Shown here piece after piece: positions 53,995-62,809 of a stretch of 64,000 bases of DNA. Made by a program: the position numbers and the translations under genes. The notes under the pieces are model-generated. The model saw nothing but the letters and a program-made list of their open reading frames with translations. It was not told the DNA's origin and searched no databases. Within the stretch, counting starts at the first letter, position 1. Each line of letters opens with the position of its first letter. Origin of the DNA: Nostocaceae cyanobacterium. Lineage in GTDB: Bacteria > Cyanobacteriota > Cyanobacteriia > Cyanobacteriales > Nostocaceae. The DNA lies in the NCBI GenBank assembly GCA_030065825.1, contig JASJCY010000028.1:1-64000 (forward strand). Reading direction: 5' to 3'.

Positions 53995-55428
53995 ATGGCA
54001 TTTACAACAACTAACATTAGTCCTCCTGAGAAGATCATTTCCTCTGGAAGGACTAGCTTGCTCAAACTCTTACCTAGTTTACCAGTATTGCTGTTATCGG
54101 CAGATTGTCTAGGTTTACTGGTTTGTATGCAGATAGCCTTAGGATTGCGTCTTGATCGAGTCATAAATCCCTTTGACCCAGTGGTTGATGGTTTTGTGTT
54201 CTTGGTGCTAATGGGGCTTTATTTGGCTGATGCTTACCATCCAGAAAATCAAATTGCTGGTTTGCGGGCACCATATCGCATTCTCTTAAGTATGGGACTT
54301 GTTGCCATATTTACCTCTGCATTCATGTATATATCTGGTACTTGGTTTAATCATTCCCTCACAGGACGAGGTATTTTGCTACCAAGTCTAGGAATATTTA
54401 CAGTCTGGGCAATCAGTTTACGGTTATTCGCAGTTAAATGGTTGCGATCGCAAGCTCGGCAAACCACTTGGTTAATCTTAGGTGCAGATGAAAACGCGAT
54501 CGAATTTGCCCAAAAATTACTGACAAAGAAAGAATTGGGCAAGTTATTTGTATTGGCTGAACCAGGAGAAGATACAACCCGTTTCCAAGATGGTCAGATT
54601 AATTGCTTAGGACAGATTAAGGACTTATCAATCTGGAGTCAAACTTCTTGGTCAGTGGTGATAGTTTCCAATACTGTTGCACTTTCTTCCTCCCAAATGC
54701 AGTTGTTAAGACAAATGCGCTTACGAGGAGTTCCAGTCTATAGGGTTCCAGATGTTTATGAAACTTTTTGCTACAAACTACCCTCATCCTTGTTGCACGA
54801 TACCTGGTTAGCATTTTGTGATGGTTTTTACTTAATGCCTGGTGATTTCACCATGAGAATCAAGGGGTTTGGAGACATCATGCTAACAGGATTGTTATTG
54901 ATGTTACTGTCCCCATTAATGTTGCTGACGGCAATACTAATTAAATTGGATAGTCCTGGTCCAGTATTCTATAGTCAGATGCGGACTGGATTAAATAATC
55001 AGCCATTTAGGGTGTATAAGTTCCGTTCCATGTATCAAGATGCGGAGAAGCGGGGAGTTCAATGGGCAGGAGAACAAGACCCCAGAATCACTAGGGTAGG
55101 AAAATGGTTGCGCTTGCTTCGTATTGACGAATTACCCCAAATATGGAATGTATTAAGGGGAGATATGAGTTTGATTGGTCCTCGTCCAGAACGACCAGAA
55201 TTTGATGTCAATCTCAAAAAAGTAATCCCCTATTATGAAGTTCGCTATTTCGTCAAACCAGGAATTACTGGTTGGGCACAGGTGATGTATCCTTACGGTG
55301 CGTCGGTAGAGGATGCCTATGAAAAGTTAGCTTACGACCTCTATTACATTAAGAATTATTCCATCTGGTTGGATTTGGCGATCGCTTTTAAAACGATTCG
55401 AGTTGTTTTGTTGGGTAAAGGTAGATGA
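53995..55428 (+). CDS. Polyprenyl glycosylphosphotransferase (WcaJ-like) initiating exopolysaccharide synthesis
   Basis: This 477-residue enzyme has four to five N-terminal membrane helices (to about residue 150), a Rossmann-like middle, then a fifth hydrophobic segment and the catalytic domain. The latter has KLDSPGPVFYSQMRTGLNNQ, FRVYKFRSMYQDAEKRG, LRIDELPQIWNVLRGDMSLI and GPRPERPEF. Such enzymes transfer a sugar phosphate (often glucose-1-P or galactose-1-P) from UDP-sugar to undecaprenyl phosphate, the first step of the Wzx/Wzy pathway encoded divergently. galE overlaps it by 4 bases (ATGA), consistent with UDP-galactose/glucose as substrate supply. Confidence 0.93.
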   Translation: MAFTTTNISPPEKIISSGRTSLLKLLPSLPVLLLSADCLGLLVCMQIALGLRLDRVINPFDPVVDGFVFLVLMGLYLADAYHPENQIAGLRAPYRILLSMGLVAIFTSAFMYISGTWFNHSLTGRGILLPSLGIFTVWAISLRLFAVKWLRSQARQTTWLILGADENAIEFAQKLLTKKELGKLFVLAEPGEDTTRFQDGQINCLGQIKDLSIWSQTSWSVVIVSNTVALSSSQMQLLRQMRLRGVPVYRVPDVYETFCYKLPSSLLHDTWLAFCDGFYLMPGDFTMRIKGFGDIMLTGLLLMLLSPLMLLTAILIKLDSPGPVFYSQMRTGLNNQPFRVYKFRSMYQDAEKRGVQWAGEQDPRITRVGKWLRLLRIDELPQIWNVLRGDMSLIGPRPERPEFDVNLKKVIPYYEVRYFVKPGITGWAQVMYPYGASVEDAYEKLAYDLYYIKNYSIWLDLAIAFKTIRVVLLGKGR

Positions 55429-56483
55429 ATAAGAAAGTTTTAGTAACCGGGGGAGCAGGTTACATAGGCTCCCACGTCGTCCGTCAGTTGGGAGAAGCAG
55501 GTTATGATGTCGTAGTCTACGATAACTGTTCTACGGGTTCACCACAGTCAGTCCTACATGGCAAATTAATTGTCGGAGATTTAGCTGACACCGACCATCT
55601 TCATCAGGTGTTTGCTAACCATGAATTTAGTGCAGTACTGCACTTTGCGGCTAGTATTAGCGTACCGGAATCCCTTGCCCATCCCCTTGACTACTATGCC
55701 AATAACACCTGCAATACCCTGAATTTGCTGCGTTGTTGTAGTATAATGGGTATCAAGCAGTTGATATTTTCCAGCACCGCAGCAGTCTACGGAGAAGTGG
55801 AATCAAATCCGGTAACAGAGTCTACCCCCACCCAGCCAATTAACCCCTATGGACGCTCAAAGCTGATGAGTGAATGGCTGATTCAGGACTACGCAGCTGC
55901 TTCCGATCTACGCTACGTAATTCTACGTTACTTCAATGTAGCAGGAGCCGAGCCTGGTGGACGGCTGGGACAGAGATTGCCGAAGGTAACTCACCTAATA
56001 GGATCTGCCTGTGATGCTGCCCTCAAGCGTCGGTCACAAGTAGCAATTTTTGGTACTGATTTTTCTACACCAGATGGAACAGGAATTCGGGACTATATTC
56101 ATGTCGAGGATCTGGCAACAGCACACCTAGATGCTTTACGCTACTTAGAGCAGGGTGGAAATAGCGAAATTCTCAACTGTGGCTATGGACAAGGCTATAG
56201 TGTGCGGCAAGTCATGGAACGGGTAAAAGCAATTTCTGGAGTGGATTTCCCTGTAATTGAAACATGTCGTCGTCCAGGAGATCCAGAGTGTGTAACGGCT
56301 TGTGCAGATAAAATCCGCAAAGTGTTAGACTGGCAACCAAAGTATAACGACCTGGATACAATTGTATCTACTACTCTGAAGTGGGAGATGCAGCGAGAGG
56401 GTTTTGCATCATCTAATTTCGGGGTGGAGACTCCCGCTACATCCATCGGATTAGCGGTGAGAGGAAACGCTGCCTCCGTATAA
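55425..56483 (+). CDS. galE: UDP-glucose 4-epimerase
   Basis: The 352-residue protein is an extended short-chain dehydrogenase with NAD-binding VTGGAGYIGSHVVRQL, FSSTAAVYGEVESNPV, catalytic NPYGRSKLMSEWL (YxxxK) and RYFNVAGAEPGGRLGQ. It interconverts UDP-glucose and UDP-galactose. Overlap with the phosphotransferase gene (ATGA) makes it part of that operon, supplying the sugar nucleotide. The C-terminal 20 residues (SSNFGVETPATSIGLAVRG) extend beyond the usual end. Confidence 0.95.
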   Translation: MNKKVLVTGGAGYIGSHVVRQLGEAGYDVVVYDNCSTGSPQSVLHGKLIVGDLADTDHLHQVFANHEFSAVLHFAASISVPESLAHPLDYYANNTCNTLNLLRCCSIMGIKQLIFSSTAAVYGEVESNPVTESTPTQPINPYGRSKLMSEWLIQDYAAASDLRYVILRYFNVAGAEPGGRLGQRLPKVTHLIGSACDAALKRRSQVAIFGTDFSTPDGTGIRDYIHVEDLATAHLDALRYLEQGGNSEILNCGYGQGYSVRQVMERVKAISGVDFPVIETCRRPGDPECVTACADKIRKVLDWQPKYNDLDTIVSTTLKWEMQREGFASSNFGVETPATSIGLAVRGNAASV

Positions 56484-56545
56484 GTTTACAGATTTTACCG
56501 TAAAATGGAGTCAAGTAATTAAAATTTCATTACCAGTTGGTTGAT

Positions 56546-56576
56546 GGAGGAGTCTAATGTAGGCTCCTTTTTTTGG
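56546..56576 (+). terminator. Rho-independent terminator after galE
   Basis: The arms gaggagtcta and taggctcctttttttgg form a hairpin with a T run about 60 bases past the galE stop. It resembles the one after rplL. Confidence 0.8.
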
Positions 56577-56681
56577 TTATTCATACCAAATTCGCTTTCT
56601 AATAGGTAGCAACGCCAAAAAGTGAGGTGTTAAAATCAGCGAACAAGTTGAGGGCAATCTGGAACTTCATGAGAATTTTAT

Positions 56682-56813
56682 TCACTTGCGTGAGGGATCT
56701 AGATGAATACGAAAAAAGTCTCGATCTGTTGCTTCCTGTAAACCTTGATTAGCAATTGTCCAAGATACATCAATGGTTTGCCCCCTAATTGCTTCTGTTG
56801 GGGCATTAACCCT
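56682..56813 (-). pseudogene. CARDB-domain fragment
   Basis: On the minus strand one frame reads VNAPTEAIRGQTIDVSWTIA then NQGLQEATDRDFFRIHL before a stop. That is the beginning of a CARDB-type Ig-like repeat (GQ-x-[IV]-x-V-[ST]-W-T-[IV]-x-N-Q-G). There is no start codon, and a stop lies two codons upstream. It is probably the remains of a larger surface or adhesion gene, or of a duplicate of a neighbour's Ig-like domain. Confidence 0.45.
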
Positions 56814-57100
56814 CTTCTAAGAAACATTTCTGTTTCTTTACATCCATAAGTAATGCTACTGCTTTCCTCGGACGCTTTTATCACTTTCGCTTATAGAATA
56901 ATCTAGGATGCTTACAGCATAGGACTTTGACGAAAAATCTTGATTCCAGGCATTCTGTTTAAAAATAAACGCTCAAATGCCCTACCTATCTACAGTTGAA
57001 AATTTGGCTTTTATTTTTATTTTCCCAGAGTGACAAAACAGGGTTAATTTCAGTGACAATCAGGTCAGACGACAGCTATTGGTGTGATGCATGGGGAAAT

Positions 57101-57580
57101 CTATCTTTGTACAACGGTGTGCTGAATTGGATTTATGTGAACTAGTGGGATGCCTGACGCAATTGCATAGGCAACAATATCTCCAGTTCCTCCTTTGCCT
57201 CTAGCTGGTTTTCCATCCCAAACGGCTATAATGCGATCAGATAATTCAACAATACGCTGCCCAGCAGCGAGATAGGCATCTTCGTCAGTCCCCGGTGTTG
57301 TGAGTATCTCAAATGAAACTAGTTTCAGAAGTTGTTGATAGATGTGAAGATCGTCTCCATCAAAGGTTCTTTGGTAATTAGCAAACGGAATAATGGCATG
57401 AACACTGCCACCACGCTGAAGGACTAATTTGGCAAAGAGTTGATCCGCACCAATAGCAAGGGAACTCACAGCAGTTACAGGTGGAGTAATGGTATCTAAT
57501 TCACAATTCATAGACTCTTCTACCCACTTCCACATAGATGGATTAGGTAAGCGCTGATGTCCAGTTATCCCAATAATCAT
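57101..57580 (-). CDS. SLOG-like (YpsA/DprA-type) nucleotide-binding protein
   Basis: This 159-residue Rossmann-like protein begins MIIGITGHQRLPN, has VTAVSSLAIGADQLFAKLVL in the middle, and ends with AVWDGKPARGKGGTGDIVAY before a strand PLVHINP. GHR/GADQ and a GGT loop are typical of the SLOG superfamily, which binds nucleotides or their derivatives and is common in predicted nucleotide-signalling conflict systems. Its start overlaps the caspase stop by 4 bases (ATGA), so the two are translated together. Here it is probably the ligand sensor or an enzyme acting on the signal. Exact ligand unknown. Confidence 0.78.
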   Translation of the reverse strand: MIIGITGHQRLPNPSMWKWVEESMNCELDTITPPVTAVSSLAIGADQLFAKLVLQRGGSVHAIIPFANYQRTFDGDDLHIYQQLLKLVSFEILTTPGTDEDAYLAAGQRIVELSDRIIAVWDGKPARGKGGTGDIVAYAIASGIPLVHINPIQHTVVQR

Positions 57581-58530
57581 ATTTTTTCCTTGTGGGCAAG
57601 GCTCCAGTAGAATTTGCCTAGAGGTGTCAGCTTACATGATTTTGAGTTAATTGCTGCAAAATACATATGCTCTTCACCAATCGGCTCAATAAGGTGTGCA
57701 GCACGTAACTTTTGAAGATGCTCAAAAATTTCCTCATGTTTAAGGTTGTGAGGCTCAGCATCAGGTTCATAGGAGGGATCTAGGGAATATTCATCGCTTG
57801 GTGAAGAGAAGTATGTTGGCAGGAGCCGCAAAATCTTTAACGGTACAGATGGGATGCAATTGCGAATCGAGACAAGTTTGGAAACATGTGATTTGAAGAG
57901 GGGACGTTGATCCCAAGCACCTAGAATTTGATCAACGTAGGCATAAGCACTAGGAACGGTAACTTTGCCACAGACATCTGCCGCTCCACCCTCTAATGCA
58001 CCGCATATGAGAGAGGTGAATAAACCACCTCCATCCTTCTCTACAGCCGATTCTGTGTCACGACAAGCGCTAAGCACAGACACCCCCTCATTCAGAATTA
58101 CTCTGGCATTATCGACAGATGGAAGCTTTCCGAATGCACCACTGTGGCAGCAGTCAAGAATAATTATTTTCTCTTGAGCTGGTGACTGGTTGGCAAAGGC
58201 TAGTAAATCATTCATACTGACACCTTCATCATACTGTTGCGCATCTGGGGTAACAAGGTATCCGCCTAAACTATTCACTGTACCATGCCCTGAAAAGAAG
58301 AAAAGAGCAATTTCAGCAGACTTTGAGAAGCAAGTTTTCATGGCTTGTCTCAGGCGCTGCTTAGTAATTAAATTGACAGAAGATGAGAGCAACTTTTTAC
58401 ACTCGAAGTTTGGAGAGCCATCGTAGTGGTGCCTCAACAAACTACACATTCGAGTTGCATCGTTAACACAGCCAAACAAAGGTGCATTGGGGTAGCTGTC
58501 AATTCCAACAAGTAATGCTATCCTTGACAT
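57577..58530 (-). CDS. Caspase-like (C14) peptidase with C-terminal winged-helix-like domain
   Basis: The N-terminal 215 residues are a caspase/metacaspase-type peptidase: RIALLVGIDSYPNAPLFGCV, catalytic His in FFFSGHGTVNSLGGYL near 80, and catalytic Cys in IIILDCCHSGAFGKLP near 127. Residues about 255-317 look like a winged helix (EEIFEHLQKLRAAHLIEPIG, KLTPLGKFYWSLA), perhaps an interaction or nucleic-acid-binding part. The open frame begins with TTG at 58542, but an ATG at 58530 has the ribosome binding site ggagg just upstream. The SLOG-like gene overlaps its end, and the CARDB-like and 921-residue genes lie upstream. Death or arrest by proteolysis on nucleotide sensing is an inference. 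Confidence 0.88.
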   Translation of the reverse strand: MSRIALLVGIDSYPNAPLFGCVNDATRMCSLLRHHYDGSPNFECKKLLSSSVNLITKQRLRQAMKTCFSKSAEIALFFFSGHGTVNSLGGYLVTPDAQQYDEGVSMNDLLAFANQSPAQEKIIILDCCHSGAFGKLPSVDNARVILNEGVSVLSACRDTESAVEKDGGGLFTSLICGALEGGAADVCGKVTVPSAYAYVDQILGAWDQRPLFKSHVSKLVSIRNCIPSVPLKILRLLPTYFSSPSDEYSLDPSYEPDAEPHNLKHEEIFEHLQKLRAAHLIEPIGEEHMYFAAINSKSCKLTPLGKFYWSLAHKEKI

Positions 58531-58716
58531 TTGTGCCTCCAAGCAAATGAATTTACTACTCTTTATTTGTACTTAAAAGTTTAGTCAAGTATTTTAAAAT
58601 CAGTATAAATACTGAAGGTATCAACTTGATTGTTAGTAAGTTCTTTTAAATACAATTGTGTATTGCTACGGGAAGCCATCTCCAGTAAGCTTGTGGCGAC
58701 TACATGATTCATATTC

Positions 58717-59181
58717 TTAATCAGTGGCGCTAATTTCCTTGTTTAGACTAATCTCCGAAGCAATTGATTTGGGGTAATGAATATGCACAAGATGGGGAAG
58801 ATCTCCGTCCCATGAGTTTACCCGTATTTTGACTATGTCCTTGGCATTGTCCGTCGCAACCTTCGCCTTGAGATAGAAATAGATGGTCTTGTGTATATCG
58901 TGAGCATTTACAGAAATGGCAGGTGCATTTACTGAACTACCCCACGTCGATCCATCTGTACTTACGTCCGCATAGGTGGTTCCAGTTACCTGGATTACCA
59001 CATTGGTCATTTTCAAGTTACCTTTATTTGAGACTTGAACATTAAACCTAGCTTTTTCCCCAACATTCAGTTTATTACCTGGAGAATCTGTCTCGAAGTC
59101 TGTTATCGAAATGCTAACAAACGTTTTCAAATAATCACCATAATCGTAACCAGGATTTTCAAAGTCATTGATAACGCTCAT
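58717..59181 (-). CDS. CARDB/DUF11-like Ig-fold protein in the caspase locus
   Basis: This 154-residue protein starts MSVINDFENPGYDYGDYLKT, then has a single Ig-like beta-sandwich: GNKLNVGEKARFNVQVSNKG, NLKMTNVVIQVTGTTYADVS and KTIYFYLKAKVATDNAKDIV. This is the pattern of CARDB/DUF11 modules. No signal peptide is present, so it may be a cytosolic binding component. An earlier start at 59229 overlaps the upstream gene, but the ATG at 59181 has a ribosome binding site (gaggaa). Only 10 bases separate it from the 921-residue gene. Function unknown; a recognition or scaffold part is a reasonable guess. Confidence 0.72.
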   Translation of the reverse strand: MSVINDFENPGYDYGDYLKTFVSISITDFETDSPGNKLNVGEKARFNVQVSNKGNLKMTNVVIQVTGTTYADVSTDGSTWGSSVNAPAISVNAHDIHKTIYFYLKAKVATDNAKDIVKIRVNSWDGDLPHLVHIHYPKSIASEISLNKEISATD

Positions 59182-59191
59182 ATTTGTTCCT

Positions 59192-61957
59192 CTATACTTG
59201 ATGTTGTTTATGTTGTATGTGAACATCACTTATCAGTCTGCTAGGTGTTTTTTCGGGATCTGCCAGTTCCCATCTTTTGATACGTCTCCAATCAAGGATC
59301 TCTAATTTTTGCTCTTCTTGTTTCTTATTGATGTCATTTTCTAGTGAAGTTTGAGGTCCTACTAATACCTGAATGAGATATTGCATACCTGTAAAAAGAC
59401 GTCTTTCTTGACCATGTTTTTCTGAACCAGACTCAAGCCTTTCTGAGTCCAACTCAACTCTTAAGTCCTTAATAATATCTTGCAAGATTTCCTCGGATTT
59501 TGATTGAGGATCAAAAAATATATTTTCTCCTTGTGGTGCAGAGCTACTTGTATCTGATTGTTTATCTGATTTCGATTGTTGATCTAATTTCGGTAGCTCA
59601 TCATAAAATACAAATTCATTACTCACACCACCCGTTAACATATGGGTTAATGCAAAAGTTGCAGGACCACTAATTCCATTGAAAATTAGAATATATTTCC
59701 TATTTTTGTCTTCAGGATAAGATGCATTTTCACCTTCTTTTCCATGAAATGGATTAGGTGCAATTACTAAATGTGCAAGAGTAGAGAAAGTAGGGTGTTC
59801 TTCTTTTTTTATTTGGCTTATTTGGTTGTAGAACTTTTCTGGGATTGCTTTGCCATCTGGTATTGATAAAGAAGAAAAACCTCTCTGTTCTTTTTGCTCT
59901 TCCTCACTGCATTTTTCTTGGTAAAAAGTTCTGAAATAGATCTGTTCTTGGATATCTGGCTTTGGCTTAATCTTGATAGCCGTGACCACATTAGGATTTC
60001 GTGATTTTTTAGATGTACCTTGATTTTCATCATTTAGTATTTGTGATTCTTGCCTTTTTGCTTCATCTTGTTTACGAACATATGGATTCAGCCATTTTTC
60101 TTCTCCTTCAAACCATTCTTTTTCTGGTACTTTATAGATTTCTCCCAGTGCAACTTCAGTTAGTGGATTAACATCAGGAGAAGCTATAATGATACAGTTT
60201 TTGTCCTGTAACATTGCTTTTAGGTCTTTGATGTACCTTTCACGTACCTCTAAGAGTTCTTTCTTACGCTGTTCATATTCTGGTTTTTTTTCATCGAAAT
60301 ATTCAAGGTATTTTCTCTTTGATTCTTCATCATATTCTTTCCATTGCTTGTCTATTTTGTCTTGCAGATATCGTTCACGTACCAGTTTAATTTCATATAT
60401 AGGAGATTCAATTGTTGAACGATAATGATGACTTGCAAAATACGAAGTCATTTCTGAAGCTGTTCTAAGATCCCAGTCACCAATCATCTCCCGCACAGCT
60501 GTCCTGCTATGCAATGCACCAGTGAAGATTGAGACTTTTCCCCGTCTTCCCAACATTTCATCCCAGAATATCTTTCTTGACCATTCAGCAAAGTCAGTGA
60601 ATATCATCTGTTCAAGAATTCCTTGAAGCTCTTCCACAAACTCTTTAGGTTCTTCTTCCACAAAAGTCATATGCCAAAGAGCTCTTATATCAAAAGCTAA
60701 ATCGTCAATCTGATCATTTTTATTTTTGATAACTGAAATTGGGATCACATTTTTACCTAAAGCATGGCAATACCCTAACCAAAAATAAGCCATAGGGTCA
60801 TAATCGCCATTTGCTCCAACAGTTCTGATGACTGAACAATATGACTTCTGAATCTCTTCTTGGATATCCTTCAATGTTTTTTTCGGCTGAATTATTTGAG
60901 CATTACGTAAATTTTTTATCAGTTTTACATAGGTTGATATTCCATGTTTTCTCACCTTTTCTTTGTAATCTTTAATCAGATTTTTAAGGCGGTCATTCTG
61001 AGATTCTAAAGATAAAATATCATTTTTATTTTTATGTTTTTTGTTGAGTTTTTTCTTCTTTTCTTGGATATCATCTGAAAGGTTCTTGATTTCTTGTTCT
61101 CCTTTTTGTATTCCCTCCAAAATCTTTTCAATTGCTACATCAATAGCAGATAAAATATGTGTCTTAAACTCCAGTTTAATATCTTCTTCCGCTAACTGAC
61201 GGGCTTCAGCGCTATTCGCTATACCTTCTCTTATAGCTTGATTAGTAGTATTTATAGAGGTTTCCGACTCCATTGATGGTACTGGCTGTTTTAATATAGA
61301 TTTGTATCTATAATCTCCTTCTATCAGCAATATGGATGGTTGAAATGAACCTTCAATAGATAGGGAATTTTGATTTTGCCAAATAAATTGAGAAATCGTA
61401 AATTCTTCTGGCTGAATTTGTTTCAAATCTTGGTAAGGGTAGGCTTTGCAGCCAAAATACTCAGTTATTTTTTTTCCAAATCCAGACTTATAGTGATAAA
61501 TAATAATTATTTTTTGATTAGTTCCATATGCAAGTCCTAACTCATAAAAAACATTAGGGTTAGGCACAGAAATATCAGCTATCACAAAGTTAGACTCTTG
61601 AATTTTCTTACAAATTTTTTCACAGATTACATACCCAGTTTTTCTAACTTTGTCTCCGCGCAATAACTCTACCTTTTTCCCAGTTTCCTTACTACTTTCT
61701 TCAGATTGTATATCTTTTTTACTTGAATAGTATCTTTCTACATAACGCTGGAGGCAGAGTGTTAAAAATGACTCTATATTTGGTCGAAACGGCACAATCA
61801 TAAAACCAGACAATTTCTCTTGTCTTTCTCTAGTATCTAGTTCTCTATCTATAGCCTCCGTATGCACACACCCCTGTCCAGTCATAAAACAAGGGTCAAC
61901 TCTACCATGAGATTGCGTAACTTTCTTGTCAAACTGTAATTTATCTTCTGAGAACAT
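59192..61957 (-). CDS. Large protein with two deoxyribosyltransferase/TIR-like segments, function unknown
   Basis: The 921-residue protein heads the caspase locus. Segment I (about residues 50-185) has a Rossmann-like core, GFMIVPFRPNIESF, ESNFVIADISVPNPNVFYEL then GLAYGTNQKIIIIYHY, the pattern of nucleoside 2-deoxyribosyltransferase/TIR-like sensors with the Glu of FYELG. A coiled coil follows (about 262-345). Segment II (about 360-450) has DYDPMAYFWLGYCHALGKNV and LAFDIRALWHMTF, similar but without the Glu. The rest has KVSIFTGALHSRTAVREMIG, CIIIASPDVNPLTEVALGEI and KYILIFNGISGPATFALTHM, which I cannot assign. A Cys/His-bearing N-terminus (DPCFMTGQGCVH) is unusual. It may sense or process a nucleotide. 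The family as a whole is not one I recognise. Confidence 0.7.
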   Translation of the reverse strand: MFSEDKLQFDKKVTQSHGRVDPCFMTGQGCVHTEAIDRELDTRERQEKLSGFMIVPFRPNIESFLTLCLQRYVERYYSSKKDIQSEESSKETGKKVELLRGDKVRKTGYVICEKICKKIQESNFVIADISVPNPNVFYELGLAYGTNQKIIIIYHYKSGFGKKITEYFGCKAYPYQDLKQIQPEEFTISQFIWQNQNSLSIEGSFQPSILLIEGDYRYKSILKQPVPSMESETSINTTNQAIREGIANSAEARQLAEEDIKLEFKTHILSAIDVAIEKILEGIQKGEQEIKNLSDDIQEKKKKLNKKHKNKNDILSLESQNDRLKNLIKDYKEKVRKHGISTYVKLIKNLRNAQIIQPKKTLKDIQEEIQKSYCSVIRTVGANGDYDPMAYFWLGYCHALGKNVIPISVIKNKNDQIDDLAFDIRALWHMTFVEEEPKEFVEELQGILEQMIFTDFAEWSRKIFWDEMLGRRGKVSIFTGALHSRTAVREMIGDWDLRTASEMTSYFASHHYRSTIESPIYEIKLVRERYLQDKIDKQWKEYDEESKRKYLEYFDEKKPEYEQRKKELLEVRERYIKDLKAMLQDKNCIIIASPDVNPLTEVALGEIYKVPEKEWFEGEEKWLNPYVRKQDEAKRQESQILNDENQGTSKKSRNPNVVTAIKIKPKPDIQEQIYFRTFYQEKCSEEEQKEQRGFSSLSIPDGKAIPEKFYNQISQIKKEEHPTFSTLAHLVIAPNPFHGKEGENASYPEDKNRKYILIFNGISGPATFALTHMLTGGVSNEFVFYDELPKLDQQSKSDKQSDTSSSAPQGENIFFDPQSKSEEILQDIIKDLRVELDSERLESGSEKHGQERRLFTGMQYLIQVLVGPQTSLENDINKKQEEQKLEILDWRRIKRWELADPEKTPSRLISDVHIQHKQHQV

Positions 61958-62406
61958 GATGACATTTTTTACTTCTGAGACACTCTATAAGAATAAGTAA
62001 AAAATATGAGGAAATTGTGAAGACTTACCGTGCTTATTAAAACTTAATTTTATTGATACACATTATTGCCTGTGTCAAACCACCATCGCCTGAAACACTT
62101 ATCAATCAAGCAAAATGAAATTATAGTGTAATCTGCCTGCATCCGTGCATCAGATAAAATATGTAATAAATATTACTGCAATAATTCCTGCTATGGGAAT
62201 TATATTTTTGTTAGGACTTACGCAACTGGTACATTTATAAGCGTAAGGTATGTGACACTCTGATAAATACTGTACGGTAAAGCTCTCTTTTGTAGTCTCA
62301 CGCACCGACCACCAATTTTGACAATATCCTAAGTTCTGTTTGTATCGAGTTTTAGAGGTAATTTATTTTATACAAACTTACACACTGGATGATATAGATA
62401 ATTTTT
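61958..62406. other. Upstream region of the caspase locus, no gene seen
   Basis: AT-rich spacer upstream of the 921-residue gene. It includes the short motif ttaggacttacgcaactgg near 62212, nearly the same as at 291. No clear promoter was found, and no open frame with protein features. Confidence 0.4.
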
Positions 62407-62537
62407 GGCGTTGCTGAATCTAGTTATGAATCTTAAATACAAACCTCACCCCGGCTAAAGCCACCCCTCTCCTTAGTAAGGAGAGGGGAAGGGGGTGAGG
62501 TGTATTTTGTAAATTCATACTCTCATTCAGCAACACC
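62407..62537 (+). mobile_element. Miniature inverted-repeat element, GGCGTTGCTGA family, copy 3
   Basis: Ends ggcgttgctgaat and attcagcaacacc bound a 131-base element that is flanked by the exact 8-base duplication taattttt at 62399-62406 and 62538-62545. The interior differs from copies 1 and 2 and is the cctcaccccggct...ggggtgagg palindrome found elsewhere in the window. That mix suggests composite elements sharing only their ends. Confidence 0.88.
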
Positions 62538-62727
62538 TAATTTTTTATAGCAAAAAACCTTAAAATCCTAGAAGTTAAGAGTTGCCTTTCATAGCAGCGG
62601 TAAGTCTAATGTTTCGCTAGGGCAGTTATGATTGTGGTAAGGATTAACTCTCAAGAAATACATTTTAAAACCCTTATCCAACAAAGCTTTTAGCAAATGA
62701 AGAAAAATGTATTCTTTTCATATATTA

Positions 62728-62750
62728 CTAGCGGTGATTTTCACCGCTAG
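62728..62750. repeat. Perfect 10-bp hairpin (ctagcggtga ttt tcaccgctag)
   Basis: The two 10-base arms ctagcggtga (62728-62737) and tcaccgctag (62741-62750) are exactly complementary around ttt, about 60 bases before the GT39-like gene start. It could be an operator or an mRNA leader hairpin. Confidence 0.6.
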
Positions 62751-62809
62751 TCGGAGTCTCACATCTTGCACCTGACCGAATAAACCCGTAAAAGGCAAAT
62801 AAAGAATAC

